DNA from: GCA-2737725 sp033763995
Lineage (GTDB): Bacteria; Pseudomonadota; Alphaproteobacteria; Rhodospirillales; Rhodospirillaceae
Direction: 5' to 3'
Assembly (NCBI GenBank): GCA_033763995.1
Contig: JANRJL010000020.1
Location: forward strand, 4,468-68,467
DNA length: 64,000 bases
The notes beneath the pieces are model-generated. The model was given only the letters and a program-made list of their open reading frames with translations. It made no database searches and was not told the DNA's origin. The position numbers were made by a program, and so were the translations under genes. This document shows, piece after piece, positions 59,022-64,000 of the stretch; position 1 is the first letter of the stretch, and each line of letters begins with the position of its first letter.

Positions 59022-62000
59022 ATGCTTGAGCGGATCATCTATTTCTCGATCAGGCAGCGCTGGCTCGTGCTGTTGGTCGTCCTCGCCCTGTGCGTACTGG
59101 GTGCCTATAACTTCACCAAGCTACCGATAGACGCGGTGCCCGACATCACCAACGTCCAGGTGCAGATCAATACCGAAGCGCCGGGCCTTTCACCCTTGGA
59201 AACCGAGCAGCGCATTACTTACCCCATCGAGACGGCTATCGCGGGAATCCCGCACCTCGACTACACGCGCTCGCTTTCCCGTTACGGCTTGTCCCAAGTG
59301 ACCGTCGTTTTTGACGACGACACGGATATCTACTTTGCCCGCCAACTCATCAACGAGCGGATACAAGAGGCTCGCAGCCAGTTGCCTCCGAGCATCGAGC
59401 CGTCCATGGGTCCGATCTCAACGGGCCTGGGCGAGATTTTCATGTTCACGGTGGAGCCGGAACCCGGCGCTAAAAAGCCTGACGGTACTGAGTGGACGCC
59501 GATGGACCTGCGCACGCTTCAAGACTGGGTCGTACGTCCGCAGATGCGTAACCTAGACGGTGTATCCGAAGTTAACGCCATTGGCGGATTTGTGCGCCAG
59601 ATTCATGTTACCCCTGATCCGCAGAAGCTGATCGCCAACGGTTTGACGCTGCGCGATATGATGGAGGCATTGGCCGATAACAATAGCAACGTCGGCGCTG
59701 GCTACATTGAGCGCTTTGGCGAGCAATACCTCATTCGCGCGCCGGGCCAGGTCGTCACGCTTGACGACATCCGCCAGATCGTCATCAAGAAATCCGAGGG
59801 CTTCACGCTGCGTGTCATGGACGTGGCGAAAGTGAGCGACGGCGCGGAACTTAGAACCGGCGCTGCGACGGAAAACGGCCGCGAGGTTGTTCTGACGACG
59901 GTGATGATGCTGATCGGGGAGAATAGCCGGGATGTATCGCAGCGGGCGGCCGCCAGACTGGAAAACGTAAACCGCAGCTTGCCGGACGGCATCGTCGCCA
60001 AGCCAGTTTATGACCGCACTACGCTGGTCGAGCGCACCATCGATACCGTGCAAAAGAACTTGCTTGAAGGTGCGTTGCTGGTCGTGGTGGTCCTGTTTGC
60101 GCTGCTCGGCAATATCCGTGCCGCGCTCATTACGGCGGCGGTGATTCCCGTCACCATGCTGATGACCGTCACCGGAATGTTGCAGAACAAGGTGTCGGGC
60201 AACCTCATGAGTCTTGGGGCGTTGGATTTCGGCCTCATCGTTGATGGCGCTGTGATTATTGTCGAAAACTGCATCCGGCGCTTTGGCGAGCGCCAGCACG
60301 AATTGGGCCGCATCATGAGCCGGGAGGAGCGGTTTGCGATGGCGGCAGCGGCAACGGCCGAGGTGATCAAGCCAAGCATCTTCGGCGTCATCATCATCAC
60401 GGTGGTGTACATCCCCATCTTCGCGCTGACTGGTGTGGAAGGAAAAATGTTCCACCCTATGGCCTTTACAGTCGTCATCGCCCTTCTTTCAGCACTCGCA
60501 CTGTCAATCACCTTTGTGCCAGCGGCCATAGCCATGTTCGTCACCGGCAAGGTTGCGGAGAAGGAAACCAAGGTCCTGCAAGTGGCTCGTGAGCGTTATT
60601 TACCCTTGCTTCATTATTCTCTTGAGAACCGCAATCTGATGGCGGCGGGCGCTTTGGCCCTCGTTGTCTTGAGCGGACTGCTTGCGACCCGCATGGGCGC
60701 TGAGTTTATTCCTAGCCTCGATGAAGGCGACGTGGCGCTGCACGCCATACGCATTCCCGGCACCAGCCTGACTCAATCGGTTGAGATGCAGAATGCCGTC
60801 GAGGCGCGTCTCAAGCAGATACCGGAGGTCGATAAGGTTTTCTCACGTATCGGCACATCCGAGGTGGCGACCGATCCCATGCCACCGAACGTGGCGGACA
60901 CTTACGTCATCGTAAAGGATCGCGAAGCGTGGCCGGACGCTCGGAAGTCCAAGACCAAACTAGTGGAGGAAATCGAGGCCGCCGTGAAGGAAATCCCCGG
61001 CAACAACTATGAGTTCACTCAGCCGATCCAGATGCGCTTCAATGAACTGATCTCCGGCGTCCGCAGCGATGTGGCGGTGAAGGTGTTCGGTGATGATCTC
61101 AACACCCTGACGACGGTCGCCAACCAAGTGCAGTCGATATTGGGCGAAACGCCAGGCGCCGCCGATGCTCGCGTGGAGCAGGTCTCCGGGCTGCCGATGT
61201 TGACGATCAAGCCCAACCGGCAGGCGTTGGCGCGTTACAACCTGACTATGGCCGAAGTTCAAGAGGTCATCGAGGCTGGCATGGGCGGCAAGGGCGTTGG
61301 CCAGGTATTTGAGGGCGATCGACGCTTCGACATTGTGGTGCGCCTTCCGGAAGATTTGCGTACAAATCTTGAGGTCATGAAGCGCTTACCCGTGCCGCTC
61401 GATCATGCGGAAGCGGACAACGACGTCATGCCCCTGGATGACCAGCTTCGGGCCAAAGCCCCGCGTTTTGTGCCGTTGAGTGAGGTTGCCACCTTTGAAA
61501 TCTCAACCGGCCCCAATCAAATCAGCCGCGAGAACGGAAAGCGGCGGGTCGTGGTGACGGCCAACGTGCGGGGTCGCGACCTTGGGAGCTTTGTCGAGGA
61601 CTTGCAGGGGCGCATCAACACCCAGCTCAAGCTTCCGGCTGGTTACTGGCTGGACTACGGCGGCACGTTTGAACAGCTTATTTCAGCGACGCAACGACTG
61701 CAGATTGTCGTTCCCGTGGCATTGCTGCTGATCTTTGGACTGTTATTCACCGCCTTCGGCTCCGCCAAGGATGCCTTACTGGTCTTTAGCGGCGTTCCAC
61801 TGGCGTTGACCGGCGGTGTTGCGGCGCTCTGGCTGCGTGACATTCCACTCTCAATATCGGCAGGCGTGGGCTTCATCGCGCTGTCAGGGGTGGCGGTGCT
61901 GAACGGTGTGGTCATGTTGACGTTCATCAGTCAGCTTCGAGCCGAGGGCGTCAAGCTTGAGAGGGCCATTATTGAAGGCGCTTCGGCGCGTCTCAGGCCG

Positions 62001-62237
62001 GTGTTGATGACGGCCTTGGTGGCCAGTCTCGGCTTTGTGCCGATGGCGATCAACGTCGGCGCGGGCTCCGAGGTGCAGCGTCCGCTCGCGACCGTGGTTA
62101 TCGGCGGCATTATTTCATCGACGATCCTGACGCTCTTGGTGCTGCCGGCGCTGTACAGAATGTTCCATCGTGAACAAGAGCAAGACGACGAACTTCCCAT
62201 TCCGGAACAAACGGCCCGGCGTGGAGCTAGGACTTAA
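59022..62237 (+). CDS. czcA: Heavy-metal efflux RND transporter, CzcA-like
   Basis: A 1071-residue inner-membrane proton/metal antiporter with 12 transmembrane helices, two large periplasmic loops and full family length. The helix 4 signature is DFGLIVDGAVIIVEN, the HME1/HME2 form that exports divalent cations (Co, Zn, Cd, Ni), not the CusA form for monovalent Cu/Ag. The start LERIIYFSIRQRW and VPDITNVQVQINTEAPGLSP are typical. Codon use carries more A/T in third positions than the left part of the window. The specific metal is not fixed by sequence. Confidence 0.95.
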   Translation: MLERIIYFSIRQRWLVLLVVLALCVLGAYNFTKLPIDAVPDITNVQVQINTEAPGLSPLETEQRITYPIETAIAGIPHLDYTRSLSRYGLSQVTVVFDDDTDIYFARQLINERIQEARSQLPPSIEPSMGPISTGLGEIFMFTVEPEPGAKKPDGTEWTPMDLRTLQDWVVRPQMRNLDGVSEVNAIGGFVRQIHVTPDPQKLIANGLTLRDMMEALADNNSNVGAGYIERFGEQYLIRAPGQVVTLDDIRQIVIKKSEGFTLRVMDVAKVSDGAELRTGAATENGREVVLTTVMMLIGENSRDVSQRAAARLENVNRSLPDGIVAKPVYDRTTLVERTIDTVQKNLLEGALLVVVVLFALLGNIRAALITAAVIPVTMLMTVTGMLQNKVSGNLMSLGALDFGLIVDGAVIIVENCIRRFGERQHELGRIMSREERFAMAAAATAEVIKPSIFGVIIITVVYIPIFALTGVEGKMFHPMAFTVVIALLSALALSITFVPAAIAMFVTGKVAEKETKVLQVARERYLPLLHYSLENRNLMAAGALALVVLSGLLATRMGAEFIPSLDEGDVALHAIRIPGTSLTQSVEMQNAVEARLKQIPEVDKVFSRIGTSEVATDPMPPNVADTYVIVKDREAWPDARKSKTKLVEEIEAAVKEIPGNNYEFTQPIQMRFNELISGVRSDVAVKVFGDDLNTLTTVANQVQSILGETPGAADARVEQVSGLPMLTIKPNRQALARYNLTMAEVQEVIEAGMGGKGVGQVFEGDRRFDIVVRLPEDLRTNLEVMKRLPVPLDHAEADNDVMPLDDQLRAKAPRFVPLSEVATFEISTGPNQISRENGKRRVVVTANVRGRDLGSFVEDLQGRINTQLKLPAGYWLDYGGTFEQLISATQRLQIVVPVALLLIFGLLFTAFGSAKDALLVFSGVPLALTGGVAALWLRDIPLSISAGVGFIALSGVAVLNGVVMLTFISQLRAEGVKLERAIIEGASARLRPVLMTALVASLGFVPMAINVGAGSEVQRPLATVVIGGIISSTILTLLVLPALYRMFHREQEQDDELPIPEQTARRGART

Positions 62238-62261
62238 CCTAAAACCTGAAAGGAACCTCAC

Positions 62262-62681
62262 ATGCGTAAGACTCTGTTGTTGACTGCATTGGCTTTGGCG
62301 GTGGCGGCCCCCAGCTTTGCAGACGAGAAGCACGATCACGGCGGCGGCAAGGGCATGTCGTTCGCCTCGGTCTCCGCTGGAATTAAGACTCTAGACGAGT
62401 TGATTGCCGAGGCCCGCGGCAAGATCGGCAAAGGCGACTTTGAGGGTCTGCATGAAACGGCTGAAGAAGTACATAGCGCGGCTGACGGCCTGGCCGCACG
62501 CCTCACAGATATCAGCATGGAGAACAAGGAGCGCTACAAGTTCAATACTGAACAGCTGAAATCCTTGGGCAGCCAGCTTGAAGAAGCACACGAAGCTAAA
62601 AGCAAAGAAGAAGCGGAAAAGGTCGCAAAGCGCCTAGAGGGCGTTCGTGACCGTTTGAAAGCGCTTGCTCCGGCTGGCTAG
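62262..62681 (+). CDS. Small periplasmic helical protein beside the metal pump
   Basis: A 139-residue protein with a signal peptide (1-20, ending PSFA), a short metal-ligand strip DEKHDHGGGKG and then about four amphipathic helices rich in Glu, Lys and Ala (IKTLDELIAEARGKI to EKVAKRLEGVRDRLKA). The layout resembles four-helix periplasmic bundles such as CpxP or cytochrome b562-like proteins, but heme ligands are not evident. A role in periplasmic metal buffering or sensing is my inference from context. It follows czcA after 25 bp with an AAAGGAA site. Confidence 0.75.
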   Translation: MRKTLLLTALALAVAAPSFADEKHDHGGGKGMSFASVSAGIKTLDELIAEARGKIGKGDFEGLHETAEEVHSAADGLAARLTDISMENKERYKFNTEQLKSLGSQLEEAHEAKSKEEAEKVAKRLEGVRDRLKALAPAG

Positions 62682-62687
62682 GGTCGC

Positions 62688-62769
62688 GTCCGCTGAACTA
62701 GCGGACGAGGTGGGAGGCTCAGGGCACCCCCGAATGTCCCCCAAGACAGCCCGGGGCCTCTCACACCTC
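62688..62769 (+). other. Stem-loop structures in the 123-bp gap after the helical protein gene
   Basis: First stem GTCCGCT-gaact-AGCGGAC (62688-62706), then arms GAGGTGGGAGGC (62707-62718) and GCCTCTCACACCTC (62756-62769) that pair over 11 bases with a short bulge around a C-rich loop, followed by AAAAAA. The order stem, larger stem, A-tract lacks a T-run, so it could be an mRNA stabiliser, a leader structure for the next gene, or a terminator of the opposite strand. Confidence 0.55.
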
Positions 62770-62804
62770 AAAAAAGATAAACGTGATACGATAGGAGAAT
62801 ATTC

Positions 62805-63314
62805 ATGAAAATATCAATCGAATGGAGTAAAGCCACCCGTCCCCTCATACTGCTATTATTGTTAACAGCGCTCGCTGTAGGTTTGTCGTCTTGTGGTTCG
62901 ATGCCGTCGACTTGTGTCGATCCAACTCCTGGGGTCCGAATTCTATCGGGTCATAACTGGTTTTTATTTAGGAAGACTTGGGGTGACTTCAGGTCTGATC
63001 TTGCCAGCTTTCGTGAGGCGGTACTGCAAGAAGACAGTACGAAGTTGAATGCGGTCGCATTGGAACTGAGTAAATCGCTACAAGCCATGCAGACATATGC
63101 GCCGACGGCGCAAGGTGAGGCTTGTTCAGCGTTAGTGGCAGCAAAAATCAAATTCCGCCTAGCCGAGACAAAGCTAGTACAGCTTTCCGCGACTCCAAAC
63201 TGGCCTGCCGCCAATGGCCTCGCGTCGGAGCTCACCGCTACATCAAATGTTCTACGTGAGACCCTGCCGTCGTCTTGGTTTACCCGCCACCGTCATGGCA
63301 GGCATTTTCACTGA
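62805..63314 (+). CDS. Lipoprotein with His-rich C-terminus beside the metal pump
   Basis: A 169-residue lipoprotein; lipobox GLSSC puts the acylated cysteine at residue 30. The mature part has two more Cys (near 37 and 107), an amphipathic helical body (DFRSDLASFREAVLQEDSTKL onward) and a terminal TRHRHGRHFH tail with four His. Family not recognised. The tail suggests metal binding at the membrane surface. GGAGAA before the ATG. It ends nine bases before the transporter gene. Confidence 0.75.
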   Translation: MKISIEWSKATRPLILLLLLTALAVGLSSCGSMPSTCVDPTPGVRILSGHNWFLFRKTWGDFRSDLASFREAVLQEDSTKLNAVALELSKSLQAMQTYAPTAQGEACSALVAAKIKFRLAETKLVQLSATPNWPAANGLASELTATSNVLRETLPSSWFTRHRHGRHFH

Positions 63315-63323
63315 GGTAAGCTG

Positions 63324-63965
63324 ATGAGCGGATGTTGTGACCACGATTCTGGGTTGACGTTCGAGGGTAAGGACAACGCCTATAAGTGGACGTTGATTTT
63401 CGTCATTGGCTTGAATGCCACGATGTTCTTCGTCGAGATGGCCGCAGGCTTCAATGCTACGTCTCAAGCCCTCAAGGCGGACGCGCTAGATTTTCTCGGC
63501 GATAGCCTGACGTATGGCATAACGCTGGCCGTGATAGGTATGAGTCTGCGCGTCCGGGCGACGGCGGCGATGCTCAAAGGTATCAGCTTGGCTGTCATGG
63601 GCGTAGCGGTGCTCGGCATGACGGGTTATCGCGTCTTTGTGCTCGGCGTACCCAATGAAATCACCATGGGTGTCATCGGATTTATGGCCCTGGCCGCGAA
63701 CGTCATCTCGGTGATGGCCCTATGGCGCTACAAGGACGGTGACTCTAATGTCCGCTCCGTCTGGCTGTGTAGCCGAAATGATGCTGTCGGCAACATCATC
63801 ATCATCTTGGCGGCTGTCGCGGTCGGCGCAACTCAATCCCGCTGGCCAGACCTCGCCGTGGCAACGATCATGGCGGGTCTTTTCCTGCATTCATCGACTT
63901 TGATCATCCGTCAGTCTCGTGAGGAGCTTGACCGGGCGAAACGCCTCACCAGCGTCGAGGGGTAG
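63324..63965 (+). CDS. Short cation diffusion facilitator-like transporter
   Basis: A 213-residue inner-membrane protein with six hydrophobic segments and an N-terminal MSGCCDHDSG with a cysteine pair. It resembles the CDF family but lacks the usual C-terminal cytosolic domain. The first metal site fits ADALDFLGD (Asp-xxx-Asp) in helix 2; helix 5 has WLCSRNDAVGN, where the usual His-xxx-Asp is Cys-xxx-Asp. I know a group of short proteobacterial cation transporters with the same SVWLCSRND signature; their metal is not established. The probable role is metal export from the cytosol to the RND pump. Confidence 0.82.
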   Translation: MSGCCDHDSGLTFEGKDNAYKWTLIFVIGLNATMFFVEMAAGFNATSQALKADALDFLGDSLTYGITLAVIGMSLRVRATAAMLKGISLAVMGVAVLGMTGYRVFVLGVPNEITMGVIGFMALAANVISVMALWRYKDGDSNVRSVWLCSRNDAVGNIIIILAAVAVGATQSRWPDLAVATIMAGLFLHSSTLIIRQSREELDRAKRLTSVEG

Positions 63966-63990
63966 CTACCTGACCTACAACCCAAATCAA

Positions 63991-63996
63991 AAGGAG
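63991..63996 (+). promoter_or_regulatory. Ribosome binding site at window edge
   Basis: AAGGAG lies four bases before the window ends, 26 bp after the transporter stop, so another gene of the same operon must begin just outside the window. Confidence 0.6.
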
Positions 63997-64000
63997 CATT

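Noticed and set aside
1..64000. CRISPR arrays, rRNA genes, intact insertion sequences or prophage
   Set aside because: No regularly spaced direct repeats, no rRNA sequence, no transposase or integrase and no phage structural genes were seen.

Overview
The window is 64 kb of a high-G+C, densely coding chromosome with many short gaps and ATGA/TGATG overlaps between genes. Gene content points to an alphaproteobacterium: a MipZ division-site ATPase, a D-Ala-D-Ala carboxypeptidase carrying a SPOR domain, the clpS-clpA pair, a glnB-glnA pair, class I PHA synthase, the aminotransferase-hom-glpX-recJ order, and RIME-like intergenic repeats. Nothing in the sequence fixes a genus. There is no rRNA, no CRISPR array, no intact transposase and no integrase.

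Layout: (1) 1-8231: a secreted Rossmann protein (cut by the window edge), a VOC protein, mgtE, a small helical protein, an exported GH114-like protein, an L-2-hydroxyglutarate-oxidase-like flavoprotein, then mipZ, a VWA protein and a membrane J-domain protein. (2) 8326-14973: sugar-nucleotide supply (galU, ugd, phosphomannomutase/phosphoglucomutase) interrupted by two tandem MFS paralogs. (3) 14944-15873: a toxin-antitoxin pair bracketed by inverted paired-hairpin repeats and by a duplicated tail of the mutase gene. (4) 15903-25465: cell-wall carboxypeptidase, clpS-clpA, two small orphan genes, a DUF1838 protein, a carboxylate-amine ligase, glnB-glnA. (5) 25896-30729: tRNA-His, a hybrid histidine kinase, an MFS exporter, rplM-rpsI. 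(6) 30789-36665: a four-gene operon of exported proteins (Tat-signal ThDP enzyme, cytochrome c, DUF1579-like protein, PD40-amidohydrolase). (7) 36771-47478: a second DUF1838 protein, argC, a gamma-carbonic-anhydrase-like protein, two PhnD-like binding proteins with phnC-phnE-phnE, universal stress protein, acetyltransferase, phaC. (8) 47621-55551: a lipoprotein, the aminotransferase-hom-glpX-recJ run, a duplicated HdeA-like secreted protein, an acetyltransferase. (9) 55778-64000: tRNA-Glu, then a visibly lower-G+C heavy-metal efflux cluster (CzcCBA type) with small periplasmic proteins and a short cation transporter, running off the right edge.

How genes work together: GalU, Ugd and the mutase feed UDP-glucose, UDP-glucuronate and mannose/glucose-1-phosphate into surface polysaccharide. 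ClpS delivers N-degron substrates to ClpA. PII (GlnB) controls glutamine synthetase. Hom draws on aspartate semialdehyde for threonine and methionine. The CzcC-B-A proteins form a trans-envelope pump, and the neighbouring small His/Cys-rich proteins probably buffer or sense metal in the periplasm.

The best candidates for something not well described are the exported ThDP enzyme-cytochrome c operon, the bracketed toxin-antitoxin cassette, the pair of large hairpins before clpS, the duplicated phosphonate-type binding proteins with a calcium-loop-like N-terminus, and the set of small proteins around the metal pump.
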